This document shows, in pieces, positions 49,418 to 61,036 of a stretch of DNA of 64,000 nucleotides (positions are counted from its first letter, which is position 1; every line of letters begins with the position of its first letter). The DNA lies in contig JAKTNV010000003.1 of assembly GCA_022747635.1 (NCBI GenBank), positions 52,268,857 through 52,332,856 on the forward strand, in the 5' to 3' direction. The position numbers were made by a program, and so were the translations under genes. Below the pieces are notes generated by a model. That model worked only from the letters and a program-made list of their open reading frames with translations. It did no database searches and was not told the DNA's origin. The DNA is from Hetaerina americana. Its lineage: Eukaryota; Arthropoda; Insecta; Odonata; Calopterygidae.

Positions 49418-52400
49418 CGCTCAATCTCTTTCCTCATAGGTTCCATCTAGAGGCACTTTAATCCATATTAGTCTTAATAATCTTTTCCTGAGGTTTTAAC
49501 GGGTGTAGTTATAAGCACCATTTTTAGCATTTACACACCTGGCTCAACAGTAGACTCTCCCTCTAAATGACTTATTCGCTTCAAGAGAGACTTTAAAAGA
49601 TGACTCGAATCGCTTATTTGGAATGAACAAAGGGAAGTATGCTCAATAAAGGAAAGACCGCTTCAATAAATAGTTAGCGTAAATTTTATTACTAACGGAA
49701 TTTATTGTAAAAAATATAATTTACTGCTAGCTTAGATTATTTGTTAGTTTGTAGCTAGCATCTTTATGCAAAGTATATGCATTGTAAGTTTCATTGTTTG
49801 ACTCCAATATCGCAGCAGTAGCAGCGGTTGCAATTTGAAACATTTTTAGTACTCCTTCGGCTGCTTCTTATGATGGAAAACATTTTCAATGGGTTTTATG
49901 CATATTAGAGGACAGTAAAATTTCACGTGGGGTTAGCTCTAAAAATTCGTAGAGTATTGGAAGAATGAAGAACACATATCATATTGATTTTTACTAGACA
50001 TTCACGATTGCACTGTGGTTTCCCCAAATCTACGCGATGGGTTACGCGAACTCACCATTCAGAAAAACGTTCAATGTTCAGAGTCTCAGGTTTAACAGTG
50101 TGCTATTAATTGCTGTTACTATTCGATTACATTCTCCCTAATGGCAGCAGCGGTGCTAATGTATGCTTCTGTTAGATCAATGACTGACATACAGGTTCTT
50201 CTTCCTTTCACAGTGGTTGCATCCCCTCTTTAAACTTTTTATACTTACTTATTGCCGTGATATTGAAGGAAAACAAAATTTCTAAATACCTTTTGTAGCA
50301 TTGCATAAACATAGGTTGATAACGTCTGTTCCAGCAAAAACAAAGTTTTAATGCAACGTATTGCTCATTGCTTGTTACACCCATCGTTGCCTAAGGCAAT
50401 TTTCAAAGTGAAACAGGTGACACAATATTTGACTCAAAATTTCGAAACTTATGCCATACATACACGTATGATACAAATTAATGTAAAATTATAAAAACTT
50501 TTCCTAAAATTTTGCGTAAAAATGTTTTTTTTGCAATCGTTATGGGGGAAAATATTTATGAACGCAATCTATTTAACAGTCATCTTGATTAAAAGAGATA
50601 TCGAGGAAGTAGTCTTTTAAATAATTTTATGTCCTCAGCAAATTATTGAAATAAATCGATTCCGGAGAGATTAATTCCCTGTTTACGTGGAACGACAATG
50701 CCCTAAATGTCTCAAAACTAAGTTGAAATGTCATTAAAATATTATTGATAGTTTTAATATATTTTTTATTCTGTGAGTCCTTTTACGTTCGTTAACCAAT
50801 CCTCGTGCATCATGTAGAGAGCAAGAATAGTGCCGTACTATCCTTCATTGATTTAGATAAACGTATACTACATTGTTGCTAGCTAATTTACCCATAGTTG
50901 ATCAAATATTTTTCGGTCTCTTCGATATAAAATTTATATTATTTTGTTTTAATTTTTAAATAATATATGTATTTGTAATATATAATATATACACACACAC
51001 ACAAACATACGTGAAATAATTATCTACGAAAATCATTCTGTAAAACTTAAGTCTTAGGACATTGAGCATAATTAATAATTAAAGTTAATAGTGAAGTGAA
51101 TTATATGTGACAGGTAATGTAGAGGATGGACCATCTTTGCCAAGGCTGAAGTAAAGAGATTATGCTTATACTTTTGAACGAATTATTTGCTGAGTGGAAT
51201 TCTGTCTTAGGTTAGTTTCCAATCCAGTGTGAAAAGGGAACAGAAAAACACGTGCGTCACGGAAACCTACCATTAGGTCCAAGCCAATGATTTCATACCA
51301 CTCATCATTTTTAGGACCTCGCCCGGGAGGTGTTCATGAATTATTGCCGAGTTAACCGTATGCAAACCTGGAGCACATAAGTTGAACGCTCAGAGGCCAT
51401 GCTTAACGACCTTCGGACCTAATGAGAGGTAGAATACTAATTGATTCGAAATGAATTAGAGAAGAAATCATTTTTGGGCCGAGTCACATGCGGGTGAGCG
51501 CTGAACAAACTCTCACAGCACCTTCAGCTCGCTCGTTAGAGGGGTCTTCGACCACAAGCCAAAGCCCATTTCAGAGACAAACAGATCCGGACAATGACGT
51601 ACCCTAACGCAAATAGCGACGCGACCCATAAATTTCGGTTTCACAAGACTAGAGGACTGATAAAGCTACTCTCGCTGCGTTTCCTTTAACGCCAATAGCT
51701 CTCCCTCCTAAGATTCAGAACAAACACCTGACAGGAGCTCTCATATTAAATCGGAACGTAAGTGTGCTTGCAAGATTATATTTGTCTGCATGAGTCTTGG
51801 GGAGGGGTTGCTTCAGTTGAGGGTTTGCATAAGCTTAAGCGAAAAACATTTCACTATTTTAGACACGATGTGATAAGCATTGGGCTTGCGGTATCTTTAG
51901 GGAATCGATTAGTATTTAGGGTGTATATGATGAATGTTGATTTGGATGTTCATGAAATGTATACATTTTATAGATGTGTAGGTTTGAAACAACTTTCAGC
52001 TGGATTTGGTTGTTTTTTTAAGAGATTGAAGTACTCCCATGTCAAAAATGAACATTCTGAATAAGAATTTTAGTAATTAATTTAATTTTATTTCTTTTGC
52101 AATATTAATAATAATATTGTAACTAATTTTTCTAAGTTTGGTTAAGCAATAATTTTCAGCCCTTCCGCCAACTGCTTCTTCTTATATGGACATTTTATTT
52201 TAACTTTTGGTAGTGCTTGGACTTAAAATAAATACCAATAGCTATTTTTAAACATTTAATTAAGATACATTTCACGCTAAGCTATTTTATAATGGAGCAC
52301 GAGTAGGTTAGCAGTAAAATAATTGCGATTTACTATAATAACGAAGTCAATCATAGAAAAAGTCATGGTAATTTACCGAGATGATTTCACATATCAAAAA

Positions 52401-52799
52401 TTGAAGCAATTTTCGACGATGCACAGTTAAATAATTATTTACTAAAATATAATTTCTTTAATGCATTCCTTTCAGGAATATGTTCCTAATTTAGATACCG
52501 CTGTATGTCAGTTAGTCGGACGCCATTCTGCGCCTTTTGAAAGTGTCTGTATTTAATTTTCCACGAGAACCAGTTCAATAGTTAGTTTATCAAATTTTAA
52601 TTTTACAACAACTGCGTGAAACTCATCAATTATTTTACTTCTTTTAATTCAAACTATCCTATAAGGAAGGTAGCTATTTCAATTAATGAAGTTAATACTA
52701 AATTGGAATGCATCGCGAACTTTCATTCATGTACAAACACACGCTATGCACTGATTTATTCTCAAGTCGCTCTTATGCAGTGGTAATTTTTATGAATAT
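49418..52799. other. AT-rich DNA, mostly unassigned
   Basis: A TA/CA microsatellite lies at about 50960-51003. A slightly GC-richer stretch at about 51240-51740 has no recognised content. The 100-residue plus frame 51762-52064 has no known motif. Confidence 0.5.
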
Positions 52800-52810
52800 G
52801 TGGTGTAAAA

Positions 52811-53086
52811 GGGTCGCGGTAGTCCAAGGGTAGAACTTTGGACTATTGACCGGAGGGATTGGGTTCGATTTTCGGGCAAGCCTCTCTGAGCACCCTCAGT
52901 TCCACCTAAGCTGTGTATTTTTTCGGGTGCCAGATCTTCCTGTGAATCATTACCGTCACAGGGAAAGGAACTGGCCCCCCTAACCTGTGTGAATTTAACA
53001 CGCCGTTGAGCTTAGTACTGGGTAAAATATATCAACACGTACCAAACCGACCTTTGGGTTGATTATTGTGTTTCTGGTTTTATTAA
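52811..53086 (+). mobile_element. SINE-1 copy with 10-bp target-site duplications
   Basis: The head GGGTCGCGGTAGTCCAAGGG contains a perfect A box (TAGTCCAAGGG); the B box (GGTTCGATTTT) has lost its final CC. The body and 3' end match the 35.3 kb copy (GGGAAAGGAACTGGCCCCCC, CGACCTTTGGGTTGATTATT, ending TTTCTGGTTTTATTAA). The sequence GTGGTGTAAA flanks it on both sides (52800-52809 and 53087-53096), which fixes the boundaries and shows target-primed retrotransposition. The decayed B box suggests low or no pol III activity. Confidence 0.92.
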
Positions 53087-53096
53087 GTGGTGTAAA

Positions 53097-54544
53097 TTTG
53101 ATATTATTCAATGGATTTGACTTTAGTTTTAATTTATCTAACTTTATAACAAAACTCAAAAATGTTTTCGCAGTTACTCTTTCCATTTTTTTATTCAAAT
53201 CATCGGAGTAGACCGGGATTCATTACGAATTTTATGCGACTAGTTTATATGTTTAGGCGTCACACAATTAATGTGAATTTCTGCTGCAGGATGTGAAATG
53301 TGCTTTTACGGCGTTTCATACCGTTCCTTTTTTCGACATCAGAAATCTTTCTGTCCATAATATAAATTTAACTAAAAGACTGTTTTAGAATGGTGCTAAA
53401 AGATGGAGAAAATTGTAGTAAAAATAATGGATTAGTATCAAACGAAGTGCTCACACCCAATCACAAGTCCTGTTATTGCTATAGGGAAAACGAATCTTTT
53501 TACAATCAACCCTTGATTCCCACTGGGACTTACGACATTCCAATATTTTAGTGTCATCATATGCGGGGAGGGTCCCCGGTTGGTAAAGACACTTACGACG
53601 AAGTCAACAAGTTCTAAAGGTAATAAATAATTTTAAAATCATATAACTATATGTAGAAAACTTATTTTGTTAAACTAAGACTCCTGATGTTAGCTACAGA
53701 AATGGAACCTTTCCTTCAAGATTTTGATTAAATTATTCAATGAGTAAACTCGATAAAAAAATCCGGCGGTATAGTCTCAATATTAGAGATTGGTAAAATG
53801 TCTCACACATAACACCTGATTGCTGCCAAGGCATGCGCGCACAGAGATGTGATCCCTCGGGTGCCCATCAGGGAATGTGTAAAACGTTCTGGCCTCGAAC
53901 TAGTTCCATGTGTGACGCCAGGTAGCCTATAAACATCAGGTGATCGCATCACTTTATTGTGCGGCCGCAATAAATTTGAATAGTCCAATATTTTTAACGC
54001 AAATTATCAAGGCGTGGATTTTTCTGTAGTCCCATGAGGTGAACAGTGTGAAGCTTCTATGGTTACCCTTGGCCAACTCCACGTAGAAAAGGCACATTTT
54101 TCCTTCATCAAGGGAAGATGTGAGAGAAAAGGGAAGGTAATAGGCAATATCGTTCACACTCATAAAGAAAATTTTTCGTGAGTACTGACCCCACATTATT
54201 CTCGTTGACCACTACCCAGGTGTTATGATTTCCATCACTATCTTGGGAATTTTTTTTCAACCATTTTGTTTGATTGCCCAATAATATTATATTTGAAATA
54301 AATTAACCCCTCAAGCCGGTATATGTATTTAAATGCTTGGACCCCAATCGTGGTATTTAATTTTTCTAAAATCTCTCCCTGTTGCAGCATTGTTGAAAAT
54401 ATTATGTCTTTTTAAATATTGATTCTAAAATTTAAACGAAAATTAGCCCTACGCTAATTTGCTTATTCTATATATTAAAAAATTTACGTGCGTAATAATT
54501 AATATTTTCACTTCTTTTACGCCTTTAAGTTTCGAACCTCCGTT
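53097..54544. other. AT-rich DNA, nothing recognised
   Basis: Around 53815-53945 there is a moderately GC-rich patch bounded by CACCTGAT and ATCAGGTG, too short to call an inverted-repeat element. No other features. Confidence 0.45.
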
Positions 54545-54877
54545 CTAAAAGTTCAGTTTTGTGTGATATAATTTGAAACAATCCTCTAAATATAGGCCTG
54601 CGTTGCAGTTGGGGCATGAGTACACTGTATCCCTCCTTTTACCTCGTGCGGAGCACATCTGACATCTTCTTCCCGGTTGGCCGTATCTTTTCAACGAAGT
54701 CCTCTCGACCAAAACTTCCTCTCTTGACCTTGCACTATCACATCCAATTCTCTCATCTCTTTCTCCGTCCAGGTGTTCAACTAAATTCTCTATACTATCT
54801 TCACTCGAGAAAAGCTTACCCCTCTCGGAATCTATTACGGGGGTTATATACAAGGCTTTTTTCCTCCTCTTTCTCAA
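54545..54877 (-). pseudogene. piggyBac-type transposase C-terminal cysteine-rich domain
   Basis: The minus-strand frame ends RRCQMCSARGKRRDT, then YSCPNCNAGLYLEDCFKLYH and TKLNF, stop at 54545. This CxxC...CxxC...C...YHT arrangement is the C-terminal RING-like zinc module of piggyBac-family transposases. It is preceded by a variable acidic segment (SSEDSIENLVEHLDGERDERIG). A Cys expected before the last pair (GLC) is Tyr here, so zinc binding is probably impaired. An in-frame stop lies about 12 bases upstream of the first codon of this frame, and no catalytic domain was found further upstream. It is therefore a detached fragment or the last exon of something broken. No TTAA-flanked terminal repeats were found. 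Confidence 0.7.
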
Positions 54878-56109
54878 GAAATAAATCTAACAACTGAGAC
54901 TATAGACGATGCGGAGGCCTTTTGCCCTCACAACGTTTATGACGAAACAAAAAGAAAGAACGATACACAAATGGTTCCAGAGAAATAAGATAGGTAAGAT
55001 AGGGAGATCATATCAAGCAATGAAGATGAAAAGAACCTGAGGACAAAGCGTAAATGCAAAGAACTCGCTCTATCTCATTACGACGGACTTGATAGATTTA
55101 TCTTCCTTTTAGAGTGCCTTTTCATGTAGCCGAAACAGAACGATTAAAAAGACTCATTATCTAAGAGGCCTAGGGGAACCTAATATGTTAAAAAAAATTC
55201 GATAGCGCCGCAGGAAAAAATTCAAAACCGAGGGAGCGGAGCGGGGCGGACGACGTACGTGTCTCCGCGGTTAAGGCCTGCCGACTGCGACATTTCACGT
55301 GCTGAGAACCGCGCTGAGGGGTTACATTCAAGGGGACATCCATGCAGTGGTTTGCATATATTCCCTTTTATCTATTCTTAATTATGTAGGAAAGTCATTT
55401 TAATGTTTGCCGACGTCACAAGGGATCACAAGGTTCTATTATTTTTTCTATACAATCAAATTAGTAAGTAGCTAAAGAGAAGATGTAGGATTTGTGCCCT
55501 GTAAATGTTCTCCGGATTTATAATGTTTACTTTCGGGACTCAGAGTCGCGATTCGATTGTCATTGGGTTTTGCCCTTATTCTACAAATGATTACGTTTCC
55601 AGCAAAAGATATTTGTAATGCAGCGTGTATAAAAAACTCTCAATTTCCATATTCACACTTTAATTTATTCATGACAGAGTTTCATCTCTGAAAAACGAAT
55701 TTAGGAAATCATAAAATCTACATCAACGGCTAAGGCCATATCTTACCTCGTTTTAATCATTTCGAAATTGTTACCGAGCGATTAACAGAGGAGGTACTCA
55801 AAACCTGAAAATAAAATATAGCCTGAAATTATTGAGCGGTAATCGTCATCCGATCGCATGTGTGCGCAAGGAAAGAGGTGTCGAACAACCAGTCATGTTA
55901 AAGTTGAAGAATAATCTTAAAAAAAAGGATTTCTTTTTTAGTTTGCGACAGAGATTCCCTAAATATAATTTGCAAGTGAACAAATAAATCCTTGAATATA
56001 CGATGAGATATTTATTGATCAAATTTCGGCAGATAAAATTAAGATTATACATTTATGTTCTGCTCAATGTTGTGTCAAGAGAAGACCTGCAGTGGACATT
56101 ACCATAAGC
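54878..56109. other. Unassigned DNA including a short GC-rich patch
   Basis: About 55200-55330 is GC-rich with several CpGs. Nothing else is recognised. Confidence 0.45.
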
Positions 56110-56220
56110 AGCACGCGTAGTTATTATTATTGGTAATCTACCGTTTAGGGCAGGTTTTTGGTAGATACAGACTTGACATCGCTATATTTCTTAGCTTTTT
56201 CAAAGAAGACGCGACCTTGT
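56110..56220 (-). mobile_element. LINE family B, orphan 3' tail
   Basis: On the minus strand: ATCTACCAAAAACCTGCCCT, AAACGGTAGATTACC, then (AAT)n. This matches the 3' end of the LINE at 13.8 kb (CATCCAAAAACCTACCTTAA, CCGGTAGATTACC, (AAT)n). No RT coding sequence remains. Confidence 0.65.
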
Positions 56221-57521
56221 TATTCACTATACATTAAATTGTTCTTCAATTCCGCATCCTTGCTACCTCGCTTCAATCATTGCAAACTATCTATCCTTCC
56301 CTCCCATACCTAGCATGCCCAATGCCCTCCGTTCTATCACATTCTTCAAAATACCCCCCACTCTAAACGCCCCTCATCCAACTTTCTTGTCTCAATTGAG
56401 TTGCTCCCAGTGCTGTTCTCTCCTCCCATATGGCATGCTTAGTACGTTCCCGTTTGATTTACTTCGGCCCATTTTATCTATTCCATCCTTATCCACACTC
56501 GAATTTCAACAGCTCCCAATCTAAGCCTTTCACCATGCTTCCATGGCCATTTTTCTTAGCCGTGCAAATCCAAGCTCCATATCAAATTTTTAAAGAACTT
56601 TTCTTAGCAAAAGAACGATAAAATAGCAAATTTACTTGTGCCTTCCACTGTATTCCGATGTCGACTTATATTTTGATCATATGATGTTCATTTGGACCTT
56701 AGGACCTTTCATTAATATTTGAATTCAAGTCTCCCATTTGATATTTTAACTGATTGTAATCCTCTCTTCCCAGATCATGCAGGCATGTAGAGACGCATTG
56801 TGTTCATAGTTGACAAATCTATGGGAAAAATTCACAGTAAGGAGTTCCTAGACCATCGAGAAATTTTAATTCATTACTTTATTCAGTTTCCAAATTAAAA
56901 GTCGTGAATTTCCATTGTTTGAAAAAGTATTCAATTTGCCATTTACAAACACGTCATTGTGAATTATTTAAAATGATAAGTCAAATTATGACAGTAGCAA
57001 TAATGATAGTGATTCATTTTATTATTTTCTCTCAAACTTATAACAATTAAAATGACATTTTTAAAAGTTATTATATTTTTGAAATTATATTTCTCTTTTT
57101 TCAATTGATAATAATTTTTTTAATAAAATATTATATTTTTTAAAATTATTCATATACTCAGCAATAGGAATAGGATACCGATTTTTTCGAAACAATCAAA
57201 AGTTTGCATTTAGCTGTGAAACGCGCGATTTTATTTAACACTTGCATTACCGAGCTTTAAATGGATCATTTTTTTGTTTGCGGTTCACAGACTTCCAATT
57301 GAGCGCGTAAATTGTGGAGGTGTTACGCTTTTACACATATACCTGTGCGATAGTTTCCTGCCAACAAGCTGCTCGATGGTGAATGAAAACATGACTAGGC
57401 ACGCCATGGTTTTCAAAGCTTCAGCGATTTGGGCAAATACGAGAGATTGGCGCACGTTACCCGAACCGTACCGGACATGTCCTTGTACCTTATGCATTGC
57501 TTTTTGTCCTCAAAATGTATA
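56221..57521. other. AT-rich DNA, nothing recognised
   Basis: No supported feature before the mariner at 57.5 kb; the plus and minus frames at 57274-57576 have no known motif. Confidence 0.5.
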
Positions 57522-58278
57522 TACGAGGGTCATCCGGAAAGTAGTACCCGTTCGTGAAATAAAGACACAAAAGTAAATATTAACAAACATAAAAAATTTT
57601 ATTTGAAAGAGGATACTTTAAACTACTTCTCAACATAATCTCCAAGCAAATTAAGGCATTTGTCATAACGTGCGACAAGTTTCTGTATTCCTGCTGCATA
57701 GTCCTTCGCCGCCAGCTCATTGAGATACGCGAGGGACCCATCTTGCACAAATTTTTGCATAATGCAGATGGTGTTTAACAATTTCATGAACAATTGTTCG
57801 AGAAACATTGGGAAAATGCTCACAGATGTCATCAATTGTGACGCGCCGATCGTTCCTCACGAATTCGTCAACTGAGCTCACCAGTTGGTCTGTAATGACA
57901 GACGGTCTCTCCGAACGCTCATCATCGTGTGTGTTCCCCCTCCCCATGTTGAAGTTGCGACACCACCGCCGAACAGACGACTCGTCCATTACATTGTCTC
58001 CATACACCTCCTTTAATTGGCGATGAATATCACATGGGCGAACGTTTCTTGCATTGAGGAATTTAATCACTGCCCTCACTTCACAACTGGCGGCGTTCTC
58101 AATTTTTTTAAACATTGTAAACAATCACAGAAACAACACAGGCAATGCTAGCGTCACGCAACTTGGCTCAGAGAAGGCAGACAAGCCACTGAAGCTATCT
58201 GACCTCGTCCAGCGGCTACTCGCGTCGTCAGCACTTCATGCGGCACGAACGGGTACTACTTTCCGGATGACCCTCGTA
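57522..58278 (-). mobile_element. Internally deleted mariner (~757 bp) with perfect 35-bp terminal inverted repeats
   Basis: Both ends read TACGAGGGTCATCCGGAAAG then TAGTACCCGTTCGTG inward without mismatch. They are flanked by TA, and the repeat may start at CGAGGG if the inner TA is the target duplication. The minus-strand transposase N-terminus starts at 58115 or 58124 (FKKIENAASCEVRAVIKFLN, YGDNVMDESSVRRWCRNF, a second HTH VTIDDICEHFPNVSRTIVHE, and CARWVPR). It then jumps at about 57725 to the C-terminus LAAKDYAAGIQKLVARYDKC and LNLLGDYVEK, stop at 57623. About 0.55 kb encoding the DD34D core is absent. The DNA-binding half is intact enough that a truncated DNA-binding peptide could in principle be made. 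Confidence 0.92.
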
Positions 58279-58560
58279 TATTGGCGCGGTCCCGCAAGCG
58301 TGACCTCGCGTGAAATGTCAAACGCGTCGAAAAGTGCTGCCTCTTCACGTGCGCGCACCTTTTTTCGGTGCGTGTGTTTGTGCGCTGTTTGCGGCTGCAG
58401 GGATAAAACACGCTAGCCCAACGCGCGGGGCAAGGGTCAAAAAGAGAGCACATGAAGTTTGGCACTTAATCCGACTTTTTCCTCTTGTTGTTTTGGATCC
58501 CACCGCCGCTTCTCCGCTTTCTCTTTTATTTCCGAGAGCTTCCGTCCACCGTAACGTCAG
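58279..58560. other. Moderately GC-rich, CpG-containing patch
   Basis: Contains a small stem GCGCACC/GGTGCG around a T-run at about 58351-58372. Short frames are not supported. Confidence 0.4.
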
Positions 58561-60970
58561 TCGCTGGAGTTGCGATGGTTGGCAAAGCATGAAGCAACGT
58601 CAATGTGTTCTTTTTTTTGGTTTTTAGTGTTTCGCCATATTGCCTCTCAACGAGGAAGCATCAACATGATTTCACACATTTTGCAAGCACATCAAACTGC
58701 TGCTTGGAATGACAAAGAGTCGTCGATATATTTTCCTCTAAAATCTATGGCCAGATTTTTTTAAATCAAGTGGAAGCGCGAATCCATTTGCTTGTAATGC
58801 GATGCCTGAATTGATTGGCCTTTTGTTAAATTCATTGGAATAATCTTTTGAAGGTCATCTCCGAAACGTCCTAAACGGTTTCTCAAAACGCTCTTGTCAC
58901 ATTAGAGAGATTAATGATGAAAGTAGAGCATTCTTTAGCTCTCATTCGATGAATTCTTGAGAGCCACGTCATGGGGATCGATACTCACAGTAAGATTTTA
59001 TAGTCGGTTCAATAAAATCCCTAATCAGGTTAACACTCAGTAATATACAGAAAACTTCTTAATACGAATCCTTTAAAGGAAGGGGATCCTTTATATATGC
59101 TGTATTGACTCCTACAAACTGCACGGAGGTCAATGGGTATTGAGAAACAAAATCGCGAAGGGACTATTAAAATTTAAATTTTGTTTCCATTCCCACTATC
59201 TCTGGAAAAAAACTTTTATTTTAATTTTTTCATGAACATTTCGTTTGAATACTGTATATAGCCAGTAAATCACTACTGATTGTAAATATTCTGACTTGAA
59301 TTTTTAAGTATTGTGTGACTCCAGTAATTGGTATTTTTTAGGCCAAATTTGAGAGCCAAATAATTATATTTCAAAGCTTTATTAGAATGACGAAGTTGAA
59401 TTGAAACCTATGATAAAAAATATGCGTATAACTGATTTGTTTTAATTTTATCTTATTCTAAATTTAGGTACCAAATCCATTCCATTTTTATTTCACTCAT
59501 ATACATATTGAATATTAAATGCTGTTTATTTATTGAAGCTAGTCAAAACAGCATGGAGTCAATTAAATTGATTGAAGCAACAACAAATAGAAACAAAAAA
59601 ATAATAACATAACAGTGGCATATATTAATGAATGTATCATTAAATGCTGAAAGGGAGCTTTAGCCGGTAGGAATAGAGGTGCAGAAACGTAAGATAAAAG
59701 TGGCGAAGTGTGTTTTAACAGGTGGTGATTGGAGGTTATGATGGGTAGTTCGGTGAGATAAAGAAAACATTTAACGTTCTGAAAATATTAAGAAAGTGTT
59801 ACAAATGTTATCAAAATGAGGATGAGATCATTTTGAAATTATCAATGCTTTTACATTCGTATGTCAGTCTCATAATTTTTATTTGTTGGTAAAAAAAGTA
59901 TCAGAGGTGGAATTTCATGCAATTAATTACCTGGAAAATCTATGTATCAAAAATGCTTAAGATTATAAAAGTTGATATTTTTACTGTACCTTGTAGCACA
60001 AATAGACCGGGGAAGTTTCGAGTGTGTAAGATTAATAGAAGCAATGGCAAGAAGTGCTCTAAAAGATGAGCTAAACGGGATGCACGGAAAATATATTATT
60101 GGGAGTAACATAGAGTACAGTACCTGTATCTTCAAAGAAAAAAATGAATTAGTGATTGGTAGCATGGAAAGGGATGTCGTTATATTAGATAGTTTGGCAG
60201 AGCTAGAACTGGTTCATTCAGCGTAGTAAACAGCGTCATTTCCCGGGAGTGGAGGTCTCCTAGCACGGTTTGATCTCATGGATAGAGATGGGCAATGTAA
60301 AGTTTGCATGGGGTTTTTTTGAATAAGACTAGTGGATTTACCGAGCGACTTTCTTCTCCTCTTGAAAGTATGATCTACTCTGAGCGAAGGAGCCAAAAAA
60401 ATAACGGTATTCAAAATACATTTGGGTCACTGGCTGAGCCGAATCCATAAAGAAGACTTCAGATTTCTAAGATTAACAATTTGGCCATCTAACCCGTTCC
60501 TTCCCTCCCGACACTTCTTTCCTCTCTTTCTGCCTGTGCATTGTCCATGATGATATTGCACATAAAATTGTTCTATTTGGTCGAACATATGCTCTTGATT
60601 TGAATTTCATCGTGAACTCCAAATGTATCGTAAAAGTTTTTGATAACTTATAATAGCGGAGAAGACAGTAGGGAATCGAAGTTTATTATTCGTATGACCC
60701 ATATTTACTTAATGTATGATTAGGTGTTAGCATGAATGTTTTATAGAAAGAGTAAAGGGAGTAATGAAATCATTGACCTTTCAACCAGGAATTCCCAACT
60801 TAAATGGGAACTTCGAGCTTTATATTTTCTGTGACCTATCTATGCTTATTCATGCATCCAAGATGGCTATAAAGGATGAGTTTTGAAGTTTGATGTGGAA
60901 TCTAACTACCGCTTCAAATTGGCAAGCTTATTTCAAATTTAGTTGTCAAATTAGAGTAAATTGATTGTAT
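58561..60970. other. AT-rich DNA, mostly unassigned
   Basis: No element was recognised. It contains the 84-residue plus frame 59972-60226, described separately. Confidence 0.5.
59972..60226 (+). other. Unrecognised 84-codon open frame
   Basis: The translation is of ordinary, non-repetitive composition (segments such as RLIEAMARSALKDELNGMHG and SMERDVVILDSLAELELVHS), unlike the low-complexity frames elsewhere. It is ATG-initiated and ends in TAG. It matches no family I know. It could be an exon, a piece of a mobile element or chance. Confidence 0.25.
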
Positions 60971-61036
60971 TACATGTACTCGATACCTGGAAAACCCCCA
61001 CAAGGGCATTTGGCTGGGAGTGGTGTTGCTAGCACG
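60971..61036 (-). mobile_element. LINE family A, orphan 3' tail (copy 3)
   Basis: The plus strand TACATGTACTCGATACCTGG, then CCCCCACAAGGGCATTTGGC and GGGAGTGGTGTTGCTAGCA, aligns with the tail signature of the LINE-A copies at 1.15 and 33.9 kb (TACATAATACC...CGCAAGGGCGTGTGGCGGGGGGTGT). It is heavily diverged and has no coding part. Confidence 0.55.

Noticed and set aside
51762..52064. 100-codon plus frame
   Set aside because: No recognisable motif; ordinary chance length for AT-rich DNA with alternative starts.
53815..53945. Small inverted-repeat element bounded by CACCTGAT/ATCAGGTG
   Set aside because: Only 8 bp pair, and the flanks show no target duplication.
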